The notes under the pieces are model-generated. The model saw nothing but the letters and a program-made list of their open reading frames with translations. It was not told the DNA's origin and made no database searches. The translations under genes and the position numbers were made by a program. Below, in pieces: positions 52,010 through 61,568 of a stretch of DNA of 64,000 bases. Numbering within the stretch: the stretch's first letter is position 1; each line of letters starts with the position of its first letter. Location of the stretch: the NCBI RefSeq assembly GCF_029392895.1, contig NZ_CP114200.1:518501-582500 (forward strand). Reading direction: 5' to 3'. The DNA is from Streptomyces sp. 71268 (lineage in GTDB: Bacteria; Actinomycetota; Actinomycetes; Streptomycetales; Streptomycetaceae).

Positions 52010-53482
52010 CCCGCCGGCGCCGGCCGCCACCCCGCCGCCGGCCCCGATGTCCACGGCCGGCAGGTCGGCTGCCGGCGCCCCGGGCGGTATCTCCGGGCGC
52101 ACCAACGGCAGGGGCTCGGCAGGCGCGAGGGCCGGGTCGTCGACGGCGAACGTCCGCACACGGCCCGGCGCCGACCAGGGCTGCTCGAACCGCACGGTCA
52201 CCCGCCCCACGCCGCTGCCCTGCACCCAGCCGGGGCCGTACTCCGCGTGCACGACGTCGTGACCCGGCAGCCAGTGCCTGGGAAGCTCGGGCGACGGCTC
52301 GAATATGGGGCCCTGCGGGGCGCTCTCCGGGCCCGGGGCCGGCCCGGGGTCAGGTCTGCCCGAAGCCTCGTCCCGGGCCCGCTGGGCCCCTTCCAGCGCT
52401 TCACGCTCCATGGCGGCCTGCGCGAAGAGGTCCTCCTGCGTGTAGTCGGCCAGACCGGTGACGCCGACGCCGAGGAGGCGCACTCCCTCGCTCGTCTCCA
52501 CGCCGTCGATGAGCCGCCGCGCGGCCTCCCGCACCACCGAGGGGTCGTCCGTGGGGCCGCGTAGCGTCTCGGAGCGGGTGAGCGTCGAGAAGTCGTAGCG
52601 CCGGACCTTGACCACGACCGTGCGCCCCGACCTGCCCGCCTCCCGCAGCCGCTCCACGCACCGGTCCGCGAGCCGGGCCACCTCGAACTGCACCCGCGAG
52701 CGGTCGGTGAGGTCCTCGTCGAACGTGTCCTCCACGGAGACCGACTTGGTGTCCCGGTCGGCGACCACCGGGCGCTCGTCCCGCCCACTGGCCAGCGCGA
52801 ACAGCGAGGCGCCGTGGGCCTTGCCGAGCAGCCGCACCAACTCGGCCTCCCCGGCCTCGGCCGACTCCGCCACGGTGTGGATGCCGGCGCGCCGCAGCGC
52901 CTCGGCCGTCGCCGGACCGACTCCGGGGATGGCCCGCACCGACATCGGCCCGAGCAGCGCCATCTCGGTGCCCGGCTCGATCACCACCAGGCCGTCGGGC
53001 TTGGCCTGCTCGGAGGCGATCTTGGCGAGCATCTTGGAGCCGGCGAGCCCGACCGACCCGGAGAGCCCGGTCGCGGCGGCGATGTCGCGGCGCAGCCGCT
53101 CTCCCACCGCGCGGGCCGCCTCCAATCGGGGCTCCACGCCGCCGACTTCGAGATCGACGAACGCCTCGTCCAGGCTGAGCGGCTCCACCAGCGGCGACAG
53201 CCTCGCCAACAGTCCCATCACCACGTCGCTGACCTGCCGGTACAGCGAGAAGCGCGGCGTGAGGTAGGCGGCGTTGGGGCACAGCCGGCGGGCCTGCGCC
53301 ATGGCCATGGCCGAGTGCACCCCGAAGACCCGCGCCTCGTACGAGGCCGTGGACACGACGCCGCGCGGCCCAAGCCCCCCGACGATCACCGGTTTCCCAC
53401 GCAAGCTGGGCTTGGATGCCTGCTCCGCCGCCGCGTAGAAGGCATCCATGTCCAGATGCAGGATTGTTGGCGCACCCCTCAC
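51992..53482 (-). CDS. dinB: DNA polymerase IV (Y-family translesion polymerase)
   Basis: 496 residues. The palm motifs are HLDMDAFYAAAEQ (first catalytic D) and LSLDEAFVDL (D-E pair), with the steric-gate region FYA. Helix-hairpin-helix motifs occur in IPGVGPATAEALRRAGI, and a little-finger domain follows. The last 130 residues after AMEREALE are an extra, partly disordered extension with a small fold (GHDVVHAEYGPGWVQGSGVGRVTVRFEQP, in pieces), common in actinobacteria. Start: GTG 53482 (VRGAPTILHLD), with no Shine-Dalgarno; a CACTAT box ends 6 nt upstream. Confidence 0.95.
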   Translation of the reverse strand: MRGAPTILHLDMDAFYAAAEQASKPSLRGKPVIVGGLGPRGVVSTASYEARVFGVHSAMAMAQARRLCPNAAYLTPRFSLYRQVSDVVMGLLARLSPLVEPLSLDEAFVDLEVGGVEPRLEAARAVGERLRRDIAAATGLSGSVGLAGSKMLAKIASEQAKPDGLVVIEPGTEMALLGPMSVRAIPGVGPATAEALRRAGIHTVAESAEAGEAELVRLLGKAHGASLFALASGRDERPVVADRDTKSVSVEDTFDEDLTDRSRVQFEVARLADRCVERLREAGRSGRTVVVKVRRYDFSTLTRSETLRGPTDDPSVVREAARRLIDGVETSEGVRLLGVGVTGLADYTQEDLFAQAAMEREALEGAQRARDEASGRPDPGPAPGPESAPQGPIFEPSPELPRHWLPGHDVVHAEYGPGWVQGSGVGRVTVRFEQPWSAPGRVRTFAVDDPALAPAEPLPLVRPEIPPGAPAADLPAVDIGAGGGVAAGAGGSAVGG

Positions 53483-53517
53483 ACCACGATAGTGCCGTAC
53501 GCCACTGACAACCGGGC

Positions 53518-54132
53518 TCAGACCGCGCGGTTGCGCCGCCTGGCCAGCTCGTCCCCGGGGTGGTGGCGGGCCAGCGTCTCGCCGGTGTCCACGCGCTCCC
53601 CGTGCAACTGGGACAGCGCCGCCTCCACGTCCCGCCACACCACGCCGACGGCGATGCCGAAGACGCCCTGGCCGCCCTGGAGCAGGTTCACGACCTCGTC
53701 CGGCGACGTGCACTCGTACACCGTCGCCCCGTCGCTCATCAGGGTCATCTGCGCCAGGTCGGCGTCCCCGCGCAGCCCCAGGTGCCGCACCGCGGTGCGG
53801 ATGTTCTGGAGCGAGACGCCGGTGTCGAGGAGCCGCTTGACGATCTTGAGGACGACCACGTCGCGGAAGCTGTACAGGCGCTGGTTGCCGGAGCCGTGAG
53901 CCGGCCGCACGCTCGGCTCCACGAGTCCGGTACGCGCCCAGTAGTCGAGCTGCCGGTAGGTGATGCCCGCCGCCGCGCACGCCGTGGGCCCGCGGTAGCC
54001 GACGTCCTCGGACGCGGGCTCCTCGGGAGCCATGGCGCGTGTCGCGACCGGCTGTCCGGGCGCCGATCCGGCCCCGCCCCCGGGAAGCGGATACGGACCG
54101 CCTGCCGCCGTGCCCTCGCCGGTGCTTCTCAC
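53518..54132 (-). CDS. MerR-family regulator (second MerR of the GarA-FtsR block)
   Basis: 204 residues. The MerR winged helix is GYRGPTACAAAGITYRQLDYWARTGLVEPSVRPAHGSGNQRLYSFRDVVVLKIVKRLLDTG (about 45-105, read in pieces), followed by an effector-like C-terminus without the usual metal cysteines. GGAGG before GTG 54132 decides the start. In actinobacteria this gene follows the DUF151 gene in a conserved order. A perfect palindrome at 54201 lies in its upstream region. Its role in Streptomyces is not known to me. Confidence 0.92.
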   Translation of the reverse strand: MRSTGEGTAAGGPYPLPGGGAGSAPGQPVATRAMAPEEPASEDVGYRGPTACAAAGITYRQLDYWARTGLVEPSVRPAHGSGNQRLYSFRDVVVLKIVKRLLDTGVSLQNIRTAVRHLGLRGDADLAQMTLMSDGATVYECTSPDEVVNLLQGGQGVFGIAVGVVWRDVEAALSQLHGERVDTGETLARHHPGDELARRRNRAV

Positions 54133-54200
54133 GCCGACCTCCGTCCTTGACCTGCCTTCTCGACGGTAGGCAGTCACTCGGGGTGCGTCAACGATCGCCA

Positions 54201-54218
54201 CACTCGGCACGCCGAGTG
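54201..54218 (-). promoter_or_regulatory. Perfect palindrome upstream of the MerR gene
   Basis: CACTCGGC-AC-GCCGAGTG has 8-bp perfect arms. A further CACTCGG half-site lies at about 54175-54181. A GATTAT box next to it on the minus strand may be the -10. Probably an autoregulatory operator. Confidence 0.55.
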
Positions 54219-54299
54219 ATAATCACCCTGGGAGTGGTTTACCACGACACTCCGCCGGGAACGGCTGGCCGGATGTCCATCACGGCCGGCGTCAGCGGC

Positions 54300-54773
54300 T
54301 CACTGGCTGTTGGTGTCGAAGTCTTCCGGAGAGATCTGGTCGAGGAACTCGCGGAACTTCTCGACCTCGTCCTCCTGCTCGTCCGGGATGGCGATGCCCG
54401 CGTCGTCCAACACACCGTCGCTGCCGTAGATCGGCGTTCCGGTGCGCAGAGCCAGCGCTATGGCGTCCGACGGCCGGGCGCTGACCTCCACGCCGCTGGC
54501 GAACACCAGCTCCGCGTAGAAGACGCCCTCCCGCAGGTCGGTGATCCGGACCTCGGTGAGTTCCTGACCCACCGCTTCCAGCACGTCCTTGAAAAGGTCA
54601 TGGGTCAGCGGTCGCGCGGGGGCCATGCCCTGCTGCGCGAAGGCGATGGCAGTCGCCTCTCCCGGCCCAATCCAGATGGGCAGGTACCGGTCGCCTCCCA
54701 CTTCACGGAGAAGCACGATCGGCTGGTTGGAAGGCATTTCCACCCGGACACCCACGACGTCGAGCTCATTCAC
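54300..54773 (-). CDS. DUF151 (bifunctional nuclease-like) protein
   Basis: 157 residues matching the DUF151 family: MNELDVVGVRVE at the start, then IVLLREVGGDRYLPIWIGPGEATAIAF, then ARPSDAIALALRTGTPIY and an acidic C-terminal tail. Plant and thermophile members have nuclease activity, but the bacterial role is unclear. Start: GTG 54773. A TAGGGT box ends 6 nt before it and no Shine-Dalgarno exists, so it may be leaderless. It lies between the two MerR genes in a conserved order. Confidence 0.93.
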   Translation of the reverse strand: MNELDVVGVRVEMPSNQPIVLLREVGGDRYLPIWIGPGEATAIAFAQQGMAPARPLTHDLFKDVLEAVGQELTEVRITDLREGVFYAELVFASGVEVSARPSDAIALALRTGTPIYGSDGVLDDAGIAIPDEQEDEVEKFREFLDQISPEDFDTNSQ

Positions 54774-54826
54774 ACAGCAACCCTAGGACCTGGTCGACCG
54801 GTTTGGGTAGTCGGGCACCGCGGCAC

Positions 54827-55567
54827 TCAGTGCAACCTGACCCGCAGCGCGGCTTCCACGAGCGCCGCGTGCAGCCGTACGGACAGCCCCGCCAGCTCCC
54901 GGGCGGTGGCCTCCGCATGGGCTCTGGTCTGCGGGTTTCTATGCCTGCGCAGGGGTGCGACGAGCTGCTCGACAAGGCCGGCCTCCCGATCGGCGGCGGC
55001 CTTGATGGCCCGAAGATGGCGCGGTTCCAGACCAGCCCTGCCGAGATCGGCGATGAGCTTGGCCACGGCGACCGCGCCGACGTCGTATCCGCCGTCCGAG
55101 GCGGCGCTGAGCAGCCCGTAGGACTCCCACTCGGCCAGTTCCGCCTCACCCACCTCGGCGGCGGCCAGCAGCTCCGCACGGCCGACCCTGGCCGCCGTCG
55201 GCTCCTCCGCCGCCGGCGGCTCCCCGTCGAGCAGGTCGCGGGGCTGGGCGGGAGCGGGTAGCGGCACCTGCTCCCCGCGCTCCAGGGCGTCCAGGTGCTC
55301 CCGGATGACCTTCAGCGGCAGGTAGTGGTCGCGCTGCGTGCGCAGCACGTACCCGAGCCGCTCCACGTCCGCCCGGGAGAACTTCCGGTAGCCCGAGGGA
55401 GTGCGCTGGGGCTCGACCAGCCCCTCGGCCTCAAGAAAGCGGATCTTCGAGATCGTGACCTCGGGGAACTCGTCCCGAAGCAGGTTCAGCACGGCCCCGA
55501 TGCTCAGCAGCCGGCCGTCCGCGGGGGCGGTGCCGTGTCCGGCACCGCCCGACGGTGAGTGACGCAT
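54827..55567 (-). CDS. ftsR: MerR-family regulator, FtsR-like
   Basis: 246 residues. The MerR helix-turn-helix is LLSIGAVLNLLRDEFPEVTISKIRFLEAEGLVEPQRTPSGYRKFSRADVERL (about 20-70, in pieces). The gene lies directly after the GarA-type FHA gene, the same order as odhI-ftsR in Corynebacterium, where FtsR activates ftsZ. That order and the sequence type are the reason for the symbol; function in this organism is inferred. GAGGAAGG precedes the ATG. It probably shares a message with the FHA gene, 26 bp upstream. Confidence 0.88.
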   Translation of the reverse strand: MRHSPSGGAGHGTAPADGRLLSIGAVLNLLRDEFPEVTISKIRFLEAEGLVEPQRTPSGYRKFSRADVERLGYVLRTQRDHYLPLKVIREHLDALERGEQVPLPAPAQPRDLLDGEPPAAEEPTAARVGRAELLAAAEVGEAELAEWESYGLLSAASDGGYDVGAVAVAKLIADLGRAGLEPRHLRAIKAAADREAGLVEQLVAPLRRHRNPQTRAHAEATARELAGLSVRLHAALVEAALRVRLH

Positions 55568-55593
55568 GAACCTTCCTCGGCTCCCCTGGTCGC

Positions 55594-56361
55594 TCAGATG
55601 CCGAATCCCCGCTGGCTGGCGTAGAAGACCAGCCGGTACTTACCGATCTGCACCTCGTCGCCGTTGTTGAGCAGCACGGCGTCGATCCGCTCACGGTTGA
55701 CGTAGGTGCCGTTCAGGCTGCCCACGTCGGCGACCGAGAAGCCGCCGTCAGGGCCACGGCGGAACTCCACGTGCCGGCGCGAGACGGTGACGTCGTCGAG
55801 GAAGATGTCGCTGTTCGGGTGACGACCGGCCGTCGTCAACTCGCTGTCCAGCAGGAAGCGGCTCCCCGAGTTCGGGCCGCGCCGGACGACCAGCAGCGCC
55901 GACCCCGCCGGCAGCGCGTCCACCGCGGCCTGGGCCTCCGGCGTCAGCGACGGCAGCGGCGTCTGGCCGGTCGTCTCGGAGTCGTACGCCTCAAGGCCCG
56001 AGATCGAGATGGTGGACGTCGTCTCCGAGGCACGCTCGGGCGTCGCTCCGGCCCGCAGCGGCGTGCCGCAGTTGGAGCAGAACTTGCTCGTGGCGCTGGC
56101 CTGGTGCCCGCACCTGGGGCAAACAGGCACCCCGGACCCTCCACCCGTACTTGAGGCTGATCGTTCCCCGAAACCTATGGGTCCGGCTCCGGCAGGGTCA
56201 ACAGACGACGCGCCGTGGCCACCGGGCTGGCCACCGACCTGGTCCCGGAACAGCGGGCGCTCCTCCTGAGCCCCGCTTCCTTCGGCAGCGCGCCCTCGAT
56301 GGCGAGCGGTGCCACCCTCCGGGCGTGCACTCTTGCCGAACAACTTCGCAAACAACTTCAC
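55594..56361 (-). CDS. garA: FHA-domain protein of the GarA/OdhI type with N-terminal zinc ribbon
   Basis: 255 residues. A zinc ribbon (CPRCGHQASATSKFCSNCG) lies at about 80-98. The motif SETTST at about 112-117 matches the phospho-threonine motif ETTS of GarA/OdhI. The FHA domain follows with GRHPNSDIFLDDVTVSRRHVEF and LNGTYVN. In mycobacteria and corynebacteria the protein, when unphosphorylated, inhibits 2-oxoglutarate dehydrogenase; PknG/PknB phosphorylate it. The long N-terminal part with the zinc ribbon is a Streptomyces-type extension. AGGGGA precedes GTG 56359-56361. Confidence 0.92.
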   Translation of the reverse strand: MKLFAKLFGKSARPEGGTARHRGRAAEGSGAQEERPLFRDQVGGQPGGHGASSVDPAGAGPIGFGERSASSTGGGSGVPVCPRCGHQASATSKFCSNCGTPLRAGATPERASETTSTISISGLEAYDSETTGQTPLPSLTPEAQAAVDALPAGSALLVVRRGPNSGSRFLLDSELTTAGRHPNSDIFLDDVTVSRRHVEFRRGPDGGFSVADVGSLNGTYVNRERIDAVLLNNGDEVQIGKYRLVFYASQRGFGI

Positions 56362-56554
56362 GGGCGATTCCCCTTGACTGAAACAGACCCGCCCGTGGGG
56401 CAGGACAAACCCTCGATGCACACACCGGCTGACCCGGACACCCTCACAACGTCCGTGACCACCAGACAGTTTCCCTCACGCGCCCCGTATCTGGTGCGCC
56501 GACCCCCCGCTGGCTTCCACCCGCGGCACGGGGCCCCCATACGTCCCCCGCTCC

Positions 56555-57541
56555 TCACGATGACGACCGAGCGTAGTCAGGCCGCTTCGCCGATCGCAAG
56601 GCGTCCACGACGATCTTCTCGTGCCGCTTGATTGACACGTTCGCGCGCTCCTTCTCCAGAGTCTGCACCACCCCACCAGGAATGTTGAGCGCGGGCTCAA
56701 GATCCTCGGGCTTGCCGATGACCGTGAACTCGTAGGGCTGGCTCACCTCGTGGCCGTCGATCTCGATGCCCTTGCCCCCGTCGGCGAAGTACGTGTTGGC
56801 CACGACCCGCACCTCGTTGATCTGGATGGCCTCCGCGCCGGCCGCGCGCAGCTCCTGGATCGCGTCGAGCAGCATGTCGGCCTCCACCGCGCCGCGCGTG
56901 TCGTCTATGCGCAGCGTGATGCCGGGGCCCTGCGCGGCCACCGTACCCGCGAGCACGCCCAGTTGCTGCTCCTTCGCCTTGGTCTGCCTACGCGCCTCCT
57001 CGGCCTGGTCCGAGCTGTTCTCCAGCTCGGTGCGCTGGCCGACGAGGCGCTGCTTCTCGTCCTCAAGACGTTGGGTGCGGTCGTCAAGTTCATCCAGGAT
57101 GCGCACCAGGTCCTCCTGGCGCGCCCCGCGCAGCACACTGCTCTCGTTGGTCGAGCGCACCTGAATGGCCAGGCCGAGCCCCAGCACGCACAGCAGCAGG
57201 GCCACGGTGAGCTGGGGGCGGGTCACCCGGGGCGGCCACAGACTCGCCAGCAGCCGCTTACGGCCCGTCATCGAACCATCGGGTACGGGAGGTTCGGGAA
57301 GCGGCTGGCGGTGCGCCGAGGCCCGGGGTGCGGGGCGCTCGGCGGGCAGCTCGCGACGCAGCCCGCCGAAGCGGTAGCCGTGCCCCTTGCCGTCGCCCGA
57401 GCGTCCGTCCGTCCTCTCCGACGGCTGCTCGGCGGCCCCCTCGTCCCTCGGGGCGGCCGGCTGCCCCGCCTCCTGGTCCGCTGGCTCGGGGCGCGGTGGC
57501 TCGGGCCGGTCGGGGGTCTCGTCGTTGGACATCGCGCTCAC
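56555..57541 (-). CDS. DUF881-family membrane-anchored protein
   Basis: 328 residues. A disordered, charged N-terminus (about 1-105) leads to one membrane helix (LTVALLLCVLGLGLAIQV), a coiled coil (DELDDRTQRLEDEKQRLVGQRTELENS, in part), and the DUF881 domain (AQGPGITLRIDDTRGAVEADMLLDAIQELRAAGAEAIQIN, in pieces). The topology is N-in with the domain outside. Its start overlaps the stop of the small basic protein gene by 4 nt (GTGA). The DUF881-sbp-DUF881 order is conserved in actinobacteria; I know of no proven function. Confidence 0.93.
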   Translation of the reverse strand: MSAMSNDETPDRPEPPRPEPADQEAGQPAAPRDEGAAEQPSERTDGRSGDGKGHGYRFGGLRRELPAERPAPRASAHRQPLPEPPVPDGSMTGRKRLLASLWPPRVTRPQLTVALLLCVLGLGLAIQVRSTNESSVLRGARQEDLVRILDELDDRTQRLEDEKQRLVGQRTELENSSDQAEEARRQTKAKEQQLGVLAGTVAAQGPGITLRIDDTRGAVEADMLLDAIQELRAAGAEAIQINEVRVVANTYFADGGKGIEIDGHEVSQPYEFTVIGKPEDLEPALNIPGGVVQTLEKERANVSIKRHEKIVVDALRSAKRPDYARSSS

Positions 57542-57870
57542 GCCCTGAAGATGTGCCGCCGGATCGCGGCCGCGTTGGAGAAGATGCGGATACCGAGCAC
57601 CACCACGACACCGGTGGAGAGCTGCGCGCCGACGCCCAGCTTGTCGCCCAGGAAGACGATCAGGGCGGCCACCACGACGTTGGACAGGAACGAGACTACG
57701 AAGACCTTGTCGTCGAAGATTCCGTCGAGCATGGCGCGAAAGCCACCGAAGACCGCGTCCAGCGCGGCGACGACGGCGATCGGCAGGTAGGGCTCAACCG
57801 CGTTGGGTACCACGGGGCGGACCACAAGTCCGACCACGACTCCCACGACGAGGCCCAGTACGGCGATCAA
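57538..57870 (-). CDS. sbp: Small basic protein family (DUF1290) membrane protein
   Basis: 110 residues with three hydrophobic segments: LGLVVGVVVGLVVRPVVP, then VVSFLSNVVVAALIVFLG, then LSTGVVVVLGIRIFSNAAAIRRH. The family signature IAVVAALDAVFGGFRAMLDGIFDDKVF is present (read in pieces). The start is a rare TTG at 57870, supported by AGGAAAGG and by the 4-nt overlap (TTGA) with the preceding DUF881 stop. It is locked by overlaps between two DUF881 genes, so the three products are made together. Confidence 0.92.
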   Translation of the reverse strand: MIAVLGLVVGVVVGLVVRPVVPNAVEPYLPIAVVAALDAVFGGFRAMLDGIFDDKVFVVSFLSNVVVAALIVFLGDKLGVGAQLSTGVVVVLGIRIFSNAAAIRRHIFRA

Positions 57871-58796
57871 GATGTGCCCTTTCCTGTGTCGGTGTCGTTC
57901 GTGTTCGCGGCACCGGCATGTGGCTGCGCGCTGCGCACGATCAGGCTCGGGGCGACCGGAAGACGCGCCTCGTCCTGGACGGAGGTCCGCACGCGAATGT
58001 CGTAGTTCTCCTGCAGCACCTTGAGGTACTGGCCGTCCGCACTGTCCTCGAAGGCAGTACGCAGCCGCTCCCCGTCGCCCACCGCGAGCACCGTGTACGG
58101 CGGCACGAGTGGCCTGTTGTCCACCAGTATGGCGTCCCCCGCGGCCCTGATCGCCGAAAGGGCCGTCAGCCGCTGGCCGTTGACCGCTATGGCTTCCGCG
58201 CCGGACTGCCACAGCCCGTTGATGACGCGCTGCATGTCCCGGTCCCGCACCCGCCCGGTGTCCGAGAAGCCGCTGCCCTCGCGCGGGCCGCCACCTCCGC
58301 CGCCGGCGCCCTTCGCGTCGTCGATGACCAGCTTGAACGCGGGGCCCCGCACCTCGGTCGCGCCGGCGAGCAGGGCCACCAGTTCGCCCTTGTCGCCGCC
58401 GTGTTCCCGCAGCGCCTCACGCTGCCGCTCGCCGACGTCGTCGCGCAGCGCGTCGACGTCGTCCTCCAGGGCGTCGGCCGCCGAGGTCTCCGACTCGATC
58501 CGGTCGATGAGTTCCTGGCGCTCCTTGGCCACGGTGGGCGCGGCTATCCGCGTCTCGGCCGCGCTGATGGTCACCACGACGGTGGTGAGGATCAACCCGA
58601 CCGCCAGCCACGCCTTGGCGCTCGCCGTACGCGGCAGCCCCTGCTTGCCCTCGGCCTCGCGCCGGGCCGCCGCCTCGGCGTACCCGTCGTCGAGGCTGTG
58701 TTCCATCACGTTGGTCAGCAGCGACATGGAGGCGTCGGGACGCGGGCGCTGGGACGCGGTGCTCCGAATGGGGGGCGGCTGCGGCATGCCGCACAT
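57867..58796 (-). CDS. DUF881-family membrane-anchored protein
   Basis: 309 residues. One membrane helix at about 62-80 (AWLAVGLILTTVVVTISAA), then a coiled coil (ELIDRIESETSAADALEDDVDALRDDVGERQ, in part). The DUF881 domain follows, with a glycine-rich insert of about 10 residues after DDAKGA. It ends with YLKVLQENYDIRVRTSVQDEARLP. It overlaps sbp by 4 nt. It is the first gene of the DUF881-sbp-DUF881 unit; 160 bp separate it from the nucleotidyltransferase gene. Confidence 0.92.
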   Translation of the reverse strand: MCGMPQPPPIRSTASQRPRPDASMSLLTNVMEHSLDDGYAEAAARREAEGKQGLPRTASAKAWLAVGLILTTVVVTISAAETRIAAPTVAKERQELIDRIESETSAADALEDDVDALRDDVGERQREALREHGGDKGELVALLAGATEVRGPAFKLVIDDAKGAGGGGGGPREGSGFSDTGRVRDRDMQRVINGLWQSGAEAIAVNGQRLTALSAIRAAGDAILVDNRPLVPPYTVLAVGDGERLRTAFEDSADGQYLKVLQENYDIRVRTSVQDEARLPVAPSLIVRSAQPHAGAANTNDTDTGKGTS

Positions 58797-58956
58797 CGTC
58801 GCACGTCGGGGGCGCCGCCACCCAATGGCCCCACCGGCGTGCCGGACAGGGGCGCGGGTGCCAACGGCCCGCCGTGGCCAAGCCGTACGCGACCCGCGCG
58901 GGTCCGGTCGGGCGCCGCGTGAGCGCCACGTACCGGACCCGGCGGGCCCGCGTGGG

Positions 58957-61452
58957 TCAACGACCCGCGGTGTCCACGACGTGCGCCCACTCGTCGAGCA
59001 GGGCCCCGGCGGACGCGTCGTCCGGGCCCTCCGCCCACAGGTGCGTGACGGCCTCGGCCGGGTCGGGCAGCACCATGACCCAGCGCCCGTCGGCCTCCAC
59101 GACCCGCACGCCGTCGGTGGTGTCCACCGAACGGTCCCCGGCGGCTTCCACCACCGTACGCATCACCAGCCCCTTGACCGCCCACGGCGTGGCCAGATCA
59201 CGCCGCAGCACGTGGGCCCGCGGGATGCGGGCGTCGATCTGGCTCAGCGTCAACTGGGTACGCGCCACCAGACCGATGAGCCGCACGAACGCGGCTGTCC
59301 CGTCGAAGACGCTGCTGAACTCGGGGATGATGTACCCGCCGCGCCCGTCACCACCGAAAATGGTGGTCTCCGCCCGTCCCACCCGGGTGAGGTCGTCGGG
59401 CGACGTGGTCGTCCAGTCCACCTGCGTGCCGTGGTACGCGGCGACCTGCTCCGCGATCCGGGTCGTGGTCACGGGCATCGCGACCCGGCCGCTCCGCCGC
59501 TCGGCCGCCACCAGGTCGAGCATGACCAGAAGCGCCCGATCGTCCTCGATGATGCGGCCGCGCTCGTCCACCAGCGAGAGCCGCTCGCCGACGGGGTCGA
59601 AGCGCACACCGAAGGCCGCGCGCGCCGAGGCGACGATCTCGCCGAGGCGTACCAGCCCTGCCCGCCGGGCGTCGGCGGTCTCGGTGGGGCGCGATTCGTC
59701 AAGGCCGGGGTTGATGGTGAGCGCGTCCACCCCGAGCTTGCCCAGGAGGCTGGGCAGCACGAGTCCGGCACTGCCGTTGGAGGCGTCGACCACGACCTTG
59801 AGGCCGGCCTCCGCCACGCCGGTGGTGTCCACCGCGCGCAACAGCGATCCGGTGTACGAGTCGAAGACGCTGGCGGGGAAGCGCAGGTCACCGATCTCAC
59901 CGGGGAAGGCGCGACGGTACTCCTGGCGGGCGTACACCCGGTCCAGCTTCCGCTGCGCGGCCTGCGACAGGTCCGCGCCCCGCTCGTCGATGAACATGAT
60001 GTCCACCGAGTCGGGCACGCCCGGCGTCGTACGGATCATGATCCCGCCGGCGCTGCCGCGCGCGGTCTGCTGGCGAGCCACGGGAAGCGGCACGTTCTCC
60101 AGGTCGCGTACGTCGATGGCGCTGGCCTGGAGCGCGGAGATGACCGCCCGCTTGAGGGCCCGCGCACCACGGGAGTGGTCACGCGCGGTGGTGACGGTCG
60201 AGCCCTTCTTGAGCGTCGTCGCGTACGCCCCCGCCAGCCGTACGGCCAGCTCCGGGGTGATCTCCACGTTGAGAATTCCGGAGACGCCGCGCGCGCCGAA
60301 CAGATGCGCCTGGCCGCGGGATTCCCAGATCACCGAGGTGTTGACGAACGCGCCGGCCTCGATCGTCTTGAACGGGTAAACGCGCACGTTCCCCTGGACA
60401 ATCGATTCCTCACCGATCAGGCACTCGTCACCGATCACCGCCCCGTCCTCTATCCGGGCGGCCCGCATGATGTCGGTGTTCTTGCCGATGACGCAGCCCC
60501 GCAGATTGCACTGCTGTCCCACGTACACGTTGTCGTGCACGACGGTCTTGTGCAGGAAGGCGCCACTCTTGACGACGACGTTCGACCCGACGACGGTGTG
60601 TTCTCTGATCTCCGCGCCGGCCTCGACCTTGGCGTAGTCGCCGATGTAGAGGGGCCCGCGCAGGACGGCGTCGGGATGCACGTCGGCGCCTTCGGCGACC
60701 CAGACGCCCGGCGAGATCTCGAAGCCGTCGACATCGACGTCGACCTTGCCTTCCAGGACGTCGGCCTGGGCCTTCACATAGCTCTCGTGGGTGCCCACGT
60801 CCTCCCAGTAGCCCTCGGCGACATAGCCGTAGATGGGCTTGCCTTCCTTCATGAGCTGCGGGAAGACGTCACCGGACCAGTCGACGGAGGTGTCGGCCTC
60901 GACGTAGTCGAAGACCTCGGGCTCCATGACGTAGATGCCGGTGTTCACCGTGTCGGAAAAGACCTGGCCCCAGGTTGGCTTTTCCAGGAACCGTTCGACT
61001 CGGCCGTCCTCGTCGACGATGGTGATGCCGAACTCCAGCGGGTTGGGGACCCGCGTGAGGCAGACCGTGACGAGTGCGCCCTTTTCCTTGTGGAAGTTGA
61101 TCAGCTCGGTCAGGTCGAAATCGGTGAGCGCGTCACCCGAGATGACGAGAAACGCATCGTCCTTCAGCGCCTCTTCCGCGTTCTTTACGCTTCCCGCGGT
61201 ACCGAGCGGCTTCTCCTCGTTGGCATAGGTGAGTTCCATGCCGAGTTCTTCGCCATCACCGAAGTAGTTCCGCACCAGCGAGGCGAGGAACTGGACGGTC
61301 ACCACGGTCTCATTAAGACCATGCCGCTTGAGCAAGCGCAGCACATGCTCCATGATCGGCCGATTGGCCACCGGCAGCAATGGCTTGGGCATGCTGGAAG
61401 TCATGGGTCGAAGGCGAGTTCCCTCGCCACCGGCCATTACGACGGCCTTCAT
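58957..61452 (-). CDS. Nucleotidyltransferase/phosphomutase fusion (mannose-1-phosphate guanylyltransferase-like)
   Basis: 831 residues. An N-terminal nucleotidyltransferase (about 1-235) has the signature [24 protein letters not shown] left-handed beta-helix with hexapeptide repeats follows (about 250-370). A phosphoglucomutase/phosphomannomutase-like domain (about 380-830) is last. Its active-site loop reads [13 protein letters not shown] instead of the usual TASHNP, so the phosphoserine site is altered and mutase activity is doubtful. It probably makes NDP-sugars for cell-wall or exported glycans. GGAGG lies before the ATG of MKAVVMAGG. Confidence 0.93.
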   Translation of the reverse strand: MKAVVMAGGEGTRLRPMTSSMPKPLLPVANRPIMEHVLRLLKRHGLNETVVTVQFLASLVRNYFGDGEELGMELTYANEEKPLGTAGSVKNAEEALKDDAFLVISGDALTDFDLTELINFHKEKGALVTVCLTRVPNPLEFGITIVDEDGRVERFLEKPTWGQVFSDTVNTGIYVMEPEVFDYVEADTSVDWSGDVFPQLMKEGKPIYGYVAEGYWEDVGTHESYVKAQADVLEGKVDVDVDGFEISPGVWVAEGADVHPDAVLRGPLYIGDYAKVEAGAEIREHTVVGSNVVVKSGAFLHKTVVHDNVYVGQQCNLRGCVIGKNTDIMRAARIEDGAVIGDECLIGEESIVQGNVRVYPFKTIEAGAFVNTSVIWESRGQAHLFGARGVSGILNVEITPELAVRLAGAYATTLKKGSTVTTARDHSRGARALKRAVISALQASAIDVRDLENVPLPVARQQTARGSAGGIMIRTTPGVPDSVDIMFIDERGADLSQAAQRKLDRVYARQEYRRAFPGEIGDLRFPASVFDSYTGSLLRAVDTTGVAEAGLKVVVDASNGSAGLVLPSLLGKLGVDALTINPGLDESRPTETADARRAGLVRLGEIVASARAAFGVRFDPVGERLSLVDERGRIIEDDRALLVMLDLVAAERRSGRVAMPVTTTRIAEQVAAYHGTQVDWTTTSPDDLTRVGRAETTIFGGDGRGGYIIPEFSSVFDGTAAFVRLIGLVARTQLTLSQIDARIPRAHVLRRDLATPWAVKGLVMRTVVEAAGDRSVDTTDGVRVVEADGRWVMVLPDPAEAVTHLWAEGPDDASAGALLDEWAHVVDTAGR

Positions 61453-61568
61453 GTCGGAAGCGTCCTCCTTGAAGAGACGACGGTCAGGCCGACCTCGCCC
61501 GTCCAGATGGAGCCACTGGAGTTCACATCAGGGCAACTCGGCCCTACGGGGCTGGCGCATCAGCGGGC

